Below are positions 1-8,421 of a stretch of 17,125 bases of DNA, in pieces (position 1 is the stretch's first letter; each line of letters begins with the position of its first letter). Made by a program: the position numbers and the translations under genes. Under the pieces are notes generated by a model that saw nothing but the letters and a program-made list of their open reading frames with translations, was not told the origin of the DNA and did no database searches. Source of the stretch: Gammaproteobacteria bacterium UBA2955 (lineage in GTDB: Bacteria; Pseudomonadota; Gammaproteobacteria; Pseudomonadales; Azotimanducaceae); the NCBI GenBank assembly GCA_002348825.1, contig DEBN01000181.1, forward strand, positions 39,779 through 56,903, in the 5' to 3' direction.

Positions 1-162
1 TTTACTTTAATTATGCTTCTACGATTTTGTCGATCAACAGCCCAGTCCGACACCCTAGAGGAGCGCACCTGTTCACGTCAACATGATTGTTACAAAAAGT
101 GACATAGTCGCTTTCGATAACCTCAGCGCCAAGGATTTGGCTAACTTTTAGAGCAGCAATTG

Positions 163-2730
163 CTATTTCGGCGCGTATCCACCCACCCAAATAGGACTCG
201 ACCAAGCCATAGCGCCATCAACCTGAGTCACGCGCACATAATAGTGGTCGCCATGTAAACGACCCTGATCCTGCCAGTTGAACACAACGTCCTGCGGACC
301 AGCGGCGGCCACGCGGTGCAAACGTACTTCGTCTGCATAGGTTTCAAACGGTAAGATTTTTTGCGCTTTTCCCGCCCTAGCGTCATTCAGCGTCAGCACC
401 ACAGCCGTTTCGGGCAGCCGCTGATGACTTCGGAAAATCGGTGGACCACTGCCGAACTCCAAAGCCGCCGCCAGTTCCAAGTTGACCCGGGCCGACCGCT
501 TAATGTTTGACAGTTCCAACACAATAGAACTGGTGTCACCACGAGTCGCGGTAGCAAAGTGCACAACATTTGGATTGTCCGCATCGCGTCGCAGCTGCTG
601 GATATCCGCATTAAAAAAATCGACGCCGGCAACGGATTCAAGAGTCGCTCCCTCCACCTCCAATCGACCTTGCCAGGGCCTCCAGCCGCGAGGATTGTCT
701 CCTGGATGCATCGGCGCGGAATCGCTGCCAAAGGTCAAGTGCAGCGCTTCTTTACCGGCAAACCGCGCGCCGGCATCTGCGACCGAGTAATCTTGCGCCC
801 ATGCGACCTCGCCATTTTTTATGACCGCTACTTCAGCAATTGGCGCCGTGCCAATCACCCGGCCGCTGATGTTGCGCGCCGCTTCAAACTTGCCACGTTG
901 CCCCATATCTAGGTCATTGACGCGAGCTTGCAGAATTATTCGGTCACCGGTGGTCGCGTAGGTCAGGCGCCGGCGCATATTGTCAAACAGCTCGTCCCGG
1001 GTGAGTTTCGATCCGAGCACCGCGCCAAGCCCACCGCGCTGTGACAAACCGCTTCCTTTAGGTGCCGTATAACCGGGTTGGCTCAGATGATTATCGCTGG
1101 CGGCGGTAAATCCCACCTGATGACCATGCCCTAGGTACTTGCGACCAAACCATTCAAAACTACCGTGCTGCGACATGATCTCTACCAACGGTTGCAGCTG
1201 CGGATCGCTCAGGCGGTAGTCACCAGATTGGTGCGCATGGGGAATGACGATGACGTCATCGCTCGCGTACTCGCGGCGCAGGCCCTCGTACAACTCCGAC
1301 AGCGTCGGATAAAACTGGGTAGCGATGCGATCGCGACCTTCGGTCGTGCGAAACAATACGTTGTGATGGCCGCCATATAGGTTACGAGTCGTCCATTCGT
1401 ACCCGAGATAGGCGATGAATCGACCCGGCTCCGAATAGCCGTCGACGATGTCCTTGAGGTGCTGCCATTCAAAATCGTCAAGCCAGATGTCGTGCTCAGA
1501 GTGGCTTACGAAATCCAGTCGCGCATCTTCTTTGGCCCAGGTCATAAACCGGTCTGGCGTTCCAATACCTTCCGCAAAACCCGAATGGCCGTGCGTGTCG
1601 CCCCAAAATATCCTTTGCGCTTGGGCCGAGACCAATATGGGATTTACTGAACCGGAAATCGCTCCATCCGTAGATCGAATGCTCAGGCGCACCACGCCTT
1701 CATCCTGAAACCGCACGTTCTCGACCAGTTGCACTGCCTGATCCCCCGCGACAAGCTTCGCTATAACCTTATCGTTATGCAGTACTTCCCACGCGGGAAC
1801 CGCGCCAGTGGCACGGTTATAGAATTGGTCCTGCGCTCTAACCGAAAGGGTGAAAGGCTCTTGCGGCCGCACCACCGAGGGCGCAAACCCGTGTACGCCG
1901 TCCACCGCCGCCCCAACTACCCGGATAGGCTGGATCGGCAAGGAATACAGCGGACCCTTACCATCGAAGTCCACGTACAGGGGAAATGGCATACGGTCAC
2001 TCGAAAACGTCGGCATAAGTAAGCCATCGCCACCCTGAGAACGGGCACCGTAGGTTACGGTAACAACATCGTTGCGGTTCAACTGTCCTGCAGACAAACG
2101 AAAGAACAGCACAGGCGCTGCGCCACGGAAGCCCCCGTGCATTCCTGCCACCGGCACTCGATCCACCACGAAATGCACATTCGGGTTTGAACTGCCTATG
2201 GTGACGTAATTTGCCGCGTCCGGTTTAGAGGTCTGAAACTGACCGTAATCAGCCATGAAATGCCTCGGCACGGCGATTCCGCCGCCAACATTAATTGCTT
2301 TTTCGCCCACAACATACGTTTGTTGTACGGTTGAATAAGAACGCGCGATAAAGGGACCAAGTGTCGCCGATAATTTACCCAGCGCCCCGGGCTGCTCATC
2401 GAGCAAAGTCATCTCGGCAATGTAGTCATCAAGCGCCCGTAGCGTCGCGGGAAGTGGAGTGTTAGGCGACTTTGTCCGCGCCACCGCGGTCAGGTTGACC
2501 GGCACATAACCGCCGGAAACCGCAAAAGCATTAGCCCAACGCCATAATACATCGGCGCGTTGGGGGTAATTGGCAGGCGTAGTGGGTTTCGCCGCGTCCT
2601 GCTGTAAGCGGGCGACCGCCGCACGCAGTTCCACGTCTAGATAGTCCTGAGCTGAAGTCGCAACCGACCACAAACACAAAATCGGAATGATTAACCCGCA
2701 TCTCATGCGGCCGCTGATAGTGTGCCTCAT
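163..2730 (-). CDS. Secreted DUF3604 (PHP-like) family protein
   Basis: This 855-residue protein belongs to the DUF3604 family (PF12228). The biochemical role of the family is not established; a metal-dependent phosphoesterase or hydrolase is inferred from PHP-like motifs. Residues 1-27 look like a Sec signal peptide: basic start, hydrophobic LIIPILCLWSVA, then ATSA before Q28, so the protein is probably periplasmic. Residues 30-370 form an N-terminal region with a beta-rich look. The metal-site motifs follow in order: WGDTHGHSG (376-384), HSEHD (410-414), HAH (498-500) and DNH (546-548). The C-terminal region ends with YYVRVTQVDG and AWSSPIWV, a usual DUF3604 ending, so the gene is complete. 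The start ATG overlaps the upstream CMD gene as ATGA, with GGAG about 11 bases ahead, which indicates a coupled operon. The family call is firm and the substrate is unknown. Confidence 0.93.
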   Translation of the reverse strand: MRHTISGRMRCGLIIPILCLWSVATSAQDYLDVELRAAVARLQQDAAKPTTPANYPQRADVLWRWANAFAVSGGYVPVNLTAVARTKSPNTPLPATLRALDDYIAEMTLLDEQPGALGKLSATLGPFIARSYSTVQQTYVVGEKAINVGGGIAVPRHFMADYGQFQTSKPDAANYVTIGSSNPNVHFVVDRVPVAGMHGGFRGAAPVLFFRLSAGQLNRNDVVTVTYGARSQGGDGLLMPTFSSDRMPFPLYVDFDGKGPLYSLPIQPIRVVGAAVDGVHGFAPSVVRPQEPFTLSVRAQDQFYNRATGAVPAWEVLHNDKVIAKLVAGDQAVQLVENVRFQDEGVVRLSIRSTDGAISGSVNPILVSAQAQRIFWGDTHGHSGFAEGIGTPDRFMTWAKEDARLDFVSHSEHDIWLDDFEWQHLKDIVDGYSEPGRFIAYLGYEWTTRNLYGGHHNVLFRTTEGRDRIATQFYPTLSELYEGLRREYASDDVIVIPHAHQSGDYRLSDPQLQPLVEIMSQHGSFEWFGRKYLGHGHQVGFTAASDNHLSQPGYTAPKGSGLSQRGGLGAVLGSKLTRDELFDNMRRRLTYATTGDRIILQARVNDLDMGQRGKFEAARNISGRVIGTAPIAEVAVIKNGEVAWAQDYSVADAGARFAGKEALHLTFGSDSAPMHPGDNPRGWRPWQGRLEVEGATLESVAGVDFFNADIQQLRRDADNPNVVHFATATRGDTSSIVLELSNIKRSARVNLELAAALEFGSGPPIFRSHQRLPETAVVLTLNDARAGKAQKILPFETYADEVRLHRVAAAGPQDVVFNWQDQGRLHGDHYYVRVTQVDGAMAWSSPIWVGGYAPK

Positions 2731-3296
2731 CTTTGCTCAGCTCCGATATCCCAACCGCCTACGCCTTTATCCAGTTGCACACCAAAACTGTTGAGCGCCA
2801 TCGACACCAAGTTGTATTGTCCTACAGTAAACACCAGATCCATAAGCTGCTGGGTCGAATAGTATTCGGTTAAACCATTCCAAGTGTCATCGCTCACATG
2901 AGCATCGGCGTGCAATTCGTCAGTCGCAGAAAGCAACAAGCGGTCAAGTTCACTAATACCTTCGGTATCAGGTCCCGTTTTAGCGAGAAGTATTTCAGCG
3001 TCAGTCATGTCTAACCGGCGCGCAATATCTACGTGCTGGCCCCACTCATATTCGGCCTGACACAGATAACCAATCCGTAAAATGAGTAATTCGCGATCTC
3101 GACCCGACAGCGTGGATTTACCGAGGATATGGTTTGCAAACACCATCCAGCGGCGCGCCAGATCGCTGTGCTGCGCCAGTGTGCGAAAAATATTTAGTAC
3201 CCGCCCGCGTTTGGCGATCGGTGCTAATAAGGCTGTGGCTGCATCGTCCCACTCGGATTCCCGCAACGGCTCGATGCGCGGCGTTTTCATTCGCAT
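2727..3296 (-). CDS. Carboxymuconolactone decarboxylase (AhpD-like) family protein
   Basis: This 189-residue, all-helical protein of the CMD/AhpD-like superfamily (PF02627) carries the core motif at residues 69-88: E69, LILR at 71-74, C79 and EYEWGQH at 82-88. This subgroup resembles 4-carboxymuconolactone decarboxylase-like proteins of unknown substrate. The AhpD peroxidase CxxC pair is absent; C79 is the only cysteine in the core, so thiol peroxidase activity of the AhpD kind is unlikely. It probably acts in the cytoplasm, as no signal peptide is seen. It is the first gene of a leftward operon, and its TGA overlaps the ATG of the secreted DUF3604 gene. The ATG at 3294-3296 is chosen because AAGGGG sits six bases upstream; an in-frame ATG two codons later is spaced less well. 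Confidence 0.92.
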   Translation of the reverse strand: MRMKTPRIEPLRESEWDDAATALLAPIAKRGRVLNIFRTLAQHSDLARRWMVFANHILGKSTLSGRDRELLILRIGYLCQAEYEWGQHVDIARRLDMTDAEILLAKTGPDTEGISELDRLLLSATDELHADAHVSDDTWNGLTEYYSTQQLMDLVFTVGQYNLVSMALNSFGVQLDKGVGGWDIGAEQR

Positions 3297-3370
3297 AGTT
3301 TTCCCCTTTCACAATCGGCGACCGGCCGCCAAACCCACTGCGGCGTGCGGTCGCAAGCAGACGTATACTG
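3297..3370. promoter_or_regulatory. Divergent intergenic region between CMD operon and flavodoxin gene
   Basis: These 74 bases separate the leftward CMD-DUF3604 operon from the rightward flavodoxin gene and must hold promoters for at least one side. A TATACT hexamer (one mismatch to the sigma70 -10 consensus) lies at 3364-3369 inside the palindromic GTATAC, but no convincing -35 box lies 16-18 bases upstream. Because this hexamer directly abuts the ATG at 3371, it would suit a rightward transcript only if translation starts further in, for example at the TTG at 3401. I found no clear leftward promoter. Promoter positions are inferred. Confidence 0.4.
3303..3308 (-). promoter_or_regulatory. 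Ribosome binding site of the CMD gene
   Basis: The minus strand reads AAGGGG followed by a six-base spacer and ATG. It is one of the clearest Shine-Dalgarno sites in the window and fixes the CMD start at 3296 rather than at the second ATG. Confidence 0.6.
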
Positions 3371-3862
3371 ATGTCTTTACCCACTGTACGACAGAGCGTT
3401 TTGAAAAGACTAGTTATCATTTATCACAGCAAAACCGGTAACACCCGCGCAATGATCGACGCAGTCATAGACGGCGCCAAAGACCCGCAGCTTAACGACG
3501 TTGACGTGCATGTGTTGACCGCAGCAGAAGCTCAGCCCGAAGATTTGCTTAGCGCCGACGGCCTTATTCTTGGCACCCCCGAAAACTTCGGCTACATGTC
3601 GGGGGCGCTGAAAGACTTTTTCGACCGCAGTTTTTATGAGGTTGAGGGCCGACTACCCCCTCTGCCCTACGCCACGGTCATTAACGCGGGCAATGATGGC
3701 AGCGGAGCGATACGCTCGATAGAACGAATCGCCAATGGCTATCCGTTGGTGCAGGTGCAAGAGGCCATCATTGGGCACGGACCACCGGACCAGGAGACGT
3801 TGGACCGCTGTAAGGAACTCGGCGGGGCATTAGCTGCTGGCCTTGAACTAGGCGTCTATTGA
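3371..3862 (+). CDS. Flavodoxin-like FMN-binding protein (WrbA-like NAD(P)H-dependent oxidoreductase)
   Basis: This small single-domain flavodoxin-fold protein has 163 residues from the ATG. The phosphate-binding loop for FMN is HSKTGNT at residues 19-25, after the first strand LVIIY. GTPENFGYMSGALKDFFDR at 68-86 matches the flavin loop of WrbA and NAD(P)H:quinone oxidoreductases (GTP.RFG.MSG). NAGNDGSGAI at 105-114 is the third flavin-contacting loop. It probably carries out two-electron reduction of quinones or other electrophiles in the cytoplasm, but the substrate is not readable. It diverges from the CMD gene. The start is uncertain: TTG at 3401 gives MKRLVIIYHS, the usual flavodoxin N-terminus, and a -10-like TATACT lies immediately before the ATG at 3371. 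I give the ATG but regard 3401 as a serious alternative. Confidence 0.88.
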   Translation: MSLPTVRQSVLKRLVIIYHSKTGNTRAMIDAVIDGAKDPQLNDVDVHVLTAAEAQPEDLLSADGLILGTPENFGYMSGALKDFFDRSFYEVEGRLPPLPYATVINAGNDGSGAIRSIERIANGYPLVQVQEAIIGHGPPDQETLDRCKELGGALAAGLELGVY

Positions 3863-3950
3863 GCAGCGGTACGTAACGAAACACTCTCACACCCGTTGCA
3901 CATTCGTTGCGCTACCTTGTGCCGTCTCGATCGAAACTAATGCCGAATAA

Positions 3951-5132
3951 TTGACTGAAACCACCGCCGCAATCCTCAACAGCATTGACGACATCGAAGC
4001 CGACGTCTGGGATCGCTGCGCCAATGCCGCGGGTGTCTACAATCCGTTCGTACAACACAAATTCCTCAGAGCATTAGAGCGCAGCGGCAGCGTCGGTGAG
4101 AGTACCGGGTGGAAACCTTTCCACCTGCAAGTCAGCAGCGGCGGAACCACCATAGGGGTGGTGCCAATGTACTTAAAAAGCCACTCTCAGGGAGAATACG
4201 TCTTCGACTATGCATGGGCAGACGCTTGGCAGCGCGCAGGCGGCCACTACTACCCAAAGCTGCAAATCAGCGTGCCATTTACGCCGGCCTCAGGGCCACG
4301 ACTGCTCTGCGACCAACACAATCTCGAGCATCAAAAACTGCTGGTGCACGCTTGCCAACAGGTTGCGCAGCAAACCCAAGTATCGTCTTTACACATGACG
4401 TTTATGACCGAAGCGCAATGGCGTTTAGCTGGAGACCAAGGCTTGCTGCAGCGTATGGATCAACAGTTTCATTGGCATAACGGCGGCTACGACCACTTCG
4501 ACGATTTCCTCCAAGAGCTGGCATCAAAGAAGCGCAAAAATCTCAAGCGCGAACGCCGCGAGGCGCTGAGCAACGAGATAGAAATCGAATGGGCTACCGC
4601 AGAAGAACTGACCGAGGAACATTGGGATGCGTTTTACCAGTTCTATCTGGATACCGGACAACGCAAATGGGGCAGCCCCTATTTGACCCGCGCATTTTTT
4701 TCTCAGGTCCACGCCACAATGCCGGAGGATATCTTACTGATCATGGCTAAGCGCGAAGGTCGATACATCGCTGGAGCACTTAATTTCATCGGGGCTGATA
4801 CGCTGTTCGGCCGCAACTGGGGTTGCTTAGAGGATCACCGGTTTCTGCATTTTGAAGTTTGTTACTACCAGGCCATTGACTTCGCCATAGCACGGGGTCT
4901 TCGGCGGGTAGAAGCCGGCGCCCAAGGAAGCCACAAAGTGGCGCGAGGCTATTTACCCAATGCAACCTATAGCGCCCACTGGATAGCCGATCCGGGTTTT
5001 CGCGACGCTGTCGCCAGGTTCGTCGATGAGGAACGGGACTATGTCAGCCAAGACATGGCGTACATTGATGAGCATAGCCCGTTCAACGCTGCCACAAACA
5101 TCCACGACCTGCGCAACGATTCAAACTCCTAA
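3951..5132 (+). CDS. FemAB-like GNAT acyltransferase, peptidoglycan biosynthesis/recognition family (PF04339)
   Basis: This 393-residue protein matches the family named 'peptidoglycan biosynthesis/recognition' (formerly DUF482), a tandem GNAT fold related to FemA/FemB aminoacyltransferases. Family hallmarks include NPFVQHKFLRALERSGSVGE (31-50) followed by TGW, the basic helix SKKRKNLKRERR (192-203), GRNWGC (287-292), FEVCYYQAIDFAI (301-313), and EAGAQGSHKVARGYLP (321-336). By family it may transfer an amino acid or acyl group to a cell-wall or peptide acceptor; this has not been shown for the group. No signal peptide is seen, so it should be cytoplasmic. An in-frame TAA at 3948-3950 directly precedes the TTG at 3951, and no nearer ATG keeps the N-terminal motif, so TTG is effectively forced. 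No clear Shine-Dalgarno site precedes it. Confidence 0.9.
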   Translation: MTETTAAILNSIDDIEADVWDRCANAAGVYNPFVQHKFLRALERSGSVGESTGWKPFHLQVSSGGTTIGVVPMYLKSHSQGEYVFDYAWADAWQRAGGHYYPKLQISVPFTPASGPRLLCDQHNLEHQKLLVHACQQVAQQTQVSSLHMTFMTEAQWRLAGDQGLLQRMDQQFHWHNGGYDHFDDFLQELASKKRKNLKRERREALSNEIEIEWATAEELTEEHWDAFYQFYLDTGQRKWGSPYLTRAFFSQVHATMPEDILLIMAKREGRYIAGALNFIGADTLFGRNWGCLEDHRFLHFEVCYYQAIDFAIARGLRRVEAGAQGSHKVARGYLPNATYSAHWIADPGFRDAVARFVDEERDYVSQDMAYIDEHSPFNAATNIHDLRNDSNS

Positions 5133-5208
5133 CGTTTAAATCCATCAGCCAACACAGAAAAATTACCCTCAATCATCTAAACTTGGGTTTTTGTCCATCG
5201 ACCCAGTT

Positions 5209-6591
5209 ATGACCGAATCTATCGCCATAAAGGCCATTCTCGCGCACAGCGTTGCCATAGACCAAGAGGTTACCGTTAAAGGCTGGGTGCGCTCCCGGCG
5301 CACCTCCAAGGGCGGCTTTGCCTTCATCCATGTGCACGACGGTTCTTGCTTCGACACTATTCAGGCGATTGCTGACGAGAGCTTGCCGAACTACGATGCG
5401 ATCAATCAAATAGGCGCTGGTTGTTCGGTCGTCATCCGAGGTACCTTGGTGGAATCAGCAGGCCGCGGACAAGACCGCGAAATCCAAGCAGCTTCTGTAG
5501 AAGTGGTCGGCCTGGTGGATGACCCAGAAACCTATCCGATCAGTAAAAAACAACACACGTACGAATTTTTGCGCGGTGTGGCGCACCTACGCCCGCGCAC
5601 CAACACCTTCGGTGCTATGGCGCGTATTCGTCATAGCGTGGCCAACGCAGTCCATAATTATTTCAACCAAAACGGCTTCTTTTGGGTGAATACGCCAATC
5701 ATCACCGCCAGCGATTGCGAAGGCGCGGGTGAACTATTTCGAGTGTCGACCTTGGACCAAGTTAACCGGCCCGAGGGGCAAAACTACGCCGATGATTTTT
5801 TCGGCACTGAGACTTTTCTTACCGTTTCTGGTCAGCTGAACGTCGAAAGCTATGCCTGCGCTTTGAATAAAGTCTATACCTTCGGCCCAACGTTCCGCGC
5901 AGAGAATTCAAATACCAGTCGTCATCTGGCTGAGTTTTGGATGATCGAACCGGAAATAGCGTTCGCCGACTTGCGCGCCAATGCGCAACTCGCTGAACAC
6001 TTTTTGCAAAACGTGATCGGCGAAATCTTAGAGCGTTGCGCCGACGATCTGGCCTTTTTCCAACAACGCGTCGACTCGGACGTTATCGACCGGCTGCAAA
6101 ACGTCAGCACCCAACCCTTTACCTCTATGACCTATACAGAGGCGGTTGATCTGCTGACCTCTAGCGGTAAGAAATTTGAATTTCCGGTGGTCTGGGGCTC
6201 CGACCTGCAGTCCGAGCACGAACGCTTTATTGCCGAGGATGTTATGAAAGGACCCGTGGTCATCACCGACTACCCGCGGGAAATCAAGGCCTTTTACATG
6301 CGCTTAAACGATGACGAAAAAACCGTTGCGGCTATGGACGTACTGGTTCCAGGTGTCGGCGAAATCATTGGCGGCAGTCAGCGCGAAGAACGCCTAAGCG
6401 TGTTAGACGCGCGCATGGATGATCATTTGCGGGAAGAGCTGTGGTGGTATCGAGACCTACGCCGCTACGGCACGGTGCCCCACGCGGGATTCGGTTTGGG
6501 TTTCGAGCGTCTGGTGCTTTATCTCACCGGCATGGAGAACATCCGCGACGCCATTCCATTTCCTCGGGTACCCAACAACGCGGCCTTTTAG
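5209..6591 (+). CDS. asnS: Asparagine--tRNA ligase
   Basis: AsnRS charges tRNA-Asn with asparagine in an ATP-dependent reaction. It is a class IIb synthetase with an N-terminal OB-fold anticodon-binding domain (about residues 18-105 from this start, [17 protein letters not shown] onward) and a C-terminal catalytic domain. Class II motifs are visible: motif 1 around [12 protein letters not shown], motif 2 [17 protein letters not shown] (229-245) and motif 3 GFGLGFER (427-434), followed by IRDAIPFPR. The length, 460 residues, is near the E. coli 466. The ATG at 5209 is preferred; an in-frame TTG at 5191 would add six residues. Neither start has a good Shine-Dalgarno site. Its presence shows that this organism can charge Asn directly. 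The gene lies between the FemAB-like gene and an ABC exporter; the 76-base upstream gap could hold its own promoter. Confidence 0.98.
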   Translation: MTESIAIKAILAHSVAIDQEVTVKGWVRSRRTSKGGFAFIHVHDGSCFDTIQAIADESLPNYDAINQIGAGCSVVIRGTLVESAGRGQDREIQAASVEVVGLVDDPETYPISKKQHTYEFLRGVAHLRPRTNTFGAMARIRHSVANAVHNYFNQNGFFWVNTPIITASDCEGAGELFRVSTLDQVNRPEGQNYADDFFGTETFLTVSGQLNVESYACALNKVYTFGPTFRAENSNTSRHLAEFWMIEPEIAFADLRANAQLAEHFLQNVIGEILERCADDLAFFQQRVDSDVIDRLQNVSTQPFTSMTYTEAVDLLTSSGKKFEFPVVWGSDLQSEHERFIAEDVMKGPVVITDYPREIKAFYMRLNDDEKTVAAMDVLVPGVGEIIGGSQREERLSVLDARMDDHLREELWWYRDLRRYGTVPHAGFGLGFERLVLYLTGMENIRDAIPFPRVPNNAAF

Positions 6592-6597
6592 GCCGCG
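6579..6597 (+). other. Perfect GC-rich hairpin across the asnS stop codon
   Basis: CGCGGCC at 6579-6585 pairs perfectly with GGCCGCG at 6591-6597 around a five-base loop TTTTA. The seven-pair stem contains only G-C pairs, and the asnS TAG (6589-6591) straddles loop and stem. No T-tract follows, so it is not a standard intrinsic terminator. It could be an mRNA 3'-end stabiliser, a partial attenuator before the ABC genes, or a codon-usage coincidence (Ala-Ala-Phe-stop). Confidence 0.5.
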
Positions 6598-6615
6598 GTT
6601 GCACTTATCCGCGTG

Positions 6616-8421
6616 ATGTCCGAATTCGCTCTGGAAAATTCGCAGACCACCTCCAGTGTCACCGCGTCCTTGTGGCGGGTTCGCACGTTTATTAACCCGT
6701 ATCGAAATCGCCTGCTGCTGGGCATCTTCGCATTTGGTGTTGCCCGGGTTTTCGAGGCCATGGTGCCGGTACTCACGGCTGTCGCCATCAACCAAATTGC
6801 CGAGGGCGACTATCAAGTCGGCTGGCCTGTAGCCGGCATCTTTGTCGCGGTCGTTGCGCGCTATCTGGTGGTGACTTTGGCGCGTTTCAGCGTGCGCCGA
6901 GTGGGTTTAGCCGTGGCTTTTGATCTGCGCCAGAGTTTGTATCAATGCCTGCAGCTGCAGGGCTCCGAATTTTTTGCGCAATACAGCATCGGCGACATGA
7001 TGACCCGCGCGGTCGCCGACATCGCGCTGATCCAACGTCTTATTTCATGGGGCACGATACTGGTGATCATTTTGGTTTACGCCAGTGTCGTGGGTTTTAG
7101 CTTTATGCTCTATTACTCGCCAGTTTTAACACTGTTACTGCTGCCGCCGATGCCCTTTGTGTTTTTTTATGCACAGTACTCCGCCCGCAAAATGGGCGTG
7201 GCATCAGCTGATGTGCAGCAACGCCTATCCGATTTAGGCACCCATACTCAGGAAAACCTTTCAGGCATTCGCACCATTCAAGCAATGGTGCAGGAAAACA
7301 ACGAGATTAAGCGTTTCGCCAAAACCAATCAGGCCTATGCGGATGCCTTTTACGACCAAGGCCAAATCAACTCCGCCATGACCGCCTGGATGCCTACTTT
7401 GGCCGCCATATGCTCACTAACAATAATCGGCTATGGCGGCAACTTGGTACTTAACGGCACGCTACCCATTGGCGATTTTGTCGCATTCTTTATGTTTGTG
7501 AACATGGTTGTGCAACCGTTCCGAGTTGCTGGATTTATTGTCAATTTATTTCAACGTGCGGGCGTGGCCAGCTCGCGCCTGTTTGAAGTATTCGACCGTC
7601 AGCCCGAAATCTTTGACCAGCCTAGGAGCACAGCGCCCCGCCAAATCAAAGGCAATATTCAAATTAAAAACCTCAGCTATCGCTACCCCGGCAGCGAACA
7701 ACTGGCTCTGGATTGCATAAACTTAGAAATACAGCCTGGCGACACAGTGGCCATTATGGGACGCGTAGGCGCGGGCAAGACAACACTGCTAAAGCAGATC
7801 GTGCGCCTTATAGATCCAGCGCCTGACCAGATTTTTGTCGATCACACGGCGGTTGCCGAATATCCGCTGTCACAGCTGCGCGCCCAAGTGGCACTGGTAC
7901 CCCAAGACCCATTCCTGTTTGCTGAGCCGTTGAAAGACAACCTGACCTATGACGATCCTGCGCGGACACTGGATGCAATTTGGCAAGCCGCGACATCGGC
8001 TGATCTTAAGGACACCATCGAAGAGTTCCCCGATCAACTCGATACCTTAATCGGGGAACGCGGGGTGACGCTATCAGGCGGTCAAAAGCAGCGTGCGACG
8101 CTGGCAAGAGGCTTGATTCGTAATGCCCCTGTATTGATTCTCGACGACTGCTTTTCCGCAGTGGATACGGAGACAGAAGAACACATCCTATCGGAACTCA
8201 AACGTCTGCGGCGGCAGCAAAGCACGTTGCTGGTGTCGCATCGGGTCAGCACTGCCCGTCACGCAGATCAGATCGTAGTCCTCGATCAGGGTCGAATTAT
8301 TGAACATGGCAGCCACACAGAACTGCTTGCGCTGGGCGGTTACTACGCAGAACTGGAGCGGGTACAGCGCGAGGGCGCAGAACAAGAGGACTTGCGACAC
8401 TTCCGGCAGCGTTCATCGTGA
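6616..8421 (+). CDS. ABC exporter half-transporter, subunit with degenerate ATPase site (MdlA/BmrC/TM287-like)
   Basis: This half-transporter of 601 residues has an ABC exporter membrane domain (about residues 25-320, with six hydrophobic segments) and a C-terminal nucleotide-binding domain. Walker A is GRVGAGKTT (382-390), the Q-loop sits in VALVPQDPF, the signature is canonical LSGGQ (486-490), and the H-loop is in VSHR (H542). Walker B reads VLILDD, so the catalytic glutamate position is Asp511. An Asp here is the hallmark of the degenerate site in heterodimeric exporters such as TM287/288 and BmrCD, and E. coli MdlA also has LILDD. The next gene supplies the partner and overlaps this one as GTGA. 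It should act in the inner membrane as an ATP-driven exporter of an unknown substrate. A GTG codon at 6613 directly precedes the chosen ATG at 6616. No clear ribosome binding site is seen. Confidence 0.95.
   Translation: MSEFALENSQTTSSVTASLWRVRTFINPYRNRLLLGIFAFGVARVFEAMVPVLTAVAINQIAEGDYQVGWPVAGIFVAVVARYLVVTLARFSVRRVGLAVAFDLRQSLYQCLQLQGSEFFAQYSIGDMMTRAVADIALIQRLISWGTILVIILVYASVVGFSFMLYYSPVLTLLLLPPMPFVFFYAQYSARKMGVASADVQQRLSDLGTHTQENLSGIRTIQAMVQENNEIKRFAKTNQAYADAFYDQGQINSAMTAWMPTLAAICSLTIIGYGGNLVLNGTLPIGDFVAFFMFVNMVVQPFRVAGFIVNLFQRAGVASSRLFEVFDRQPEIFDQPRSTAPRQIKGNIQIKNLSYRYPGSEQLALDCINLEIQPGDTVAIMGRVGAGKTTLLKQIVRLIDPAPDQIFVDHTAVAEYPLSQLRAQVALVPQDPFLFAEPLKDNLTYDDPARTLDAIWQAATSADLKDTIEEFPDQLDTLIGERGVTLSGGQKQRATLARGLIRNAPVLILDDCFSAVDTETEEHILSELKRLRRQQSTLLVSHRVSTARHADQIVVLDQGRIIEHGSHTELLALGGYYAELERVQREGAEQEDLRHFRQRSS

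Noticed and set aside
128..141. Small inverted repeat GCCAA-GGAT-TTGGC downstream of the DUF3604 gene
   Set aside because: The five-pair stem has no T-tract after it in the direction of DUF3604 transcription, so it does not qualify as a terminator.
11..205. Open frame of 64 residues on the minus strand at the left edge, with a cysteine-containing tail
   Set aside because: It starts with TTG inside the DUF3604 end, overlaps it by 43 bases, has no ribosome binding site and resembles no family I know. It is probably a chance frame.
393..2022. Many open frames on both strands inside the DUF3604 gene
   Set aside because: They are shadow frames of a GC-biased coding region with no recognisable domains or ribosome binding sites.
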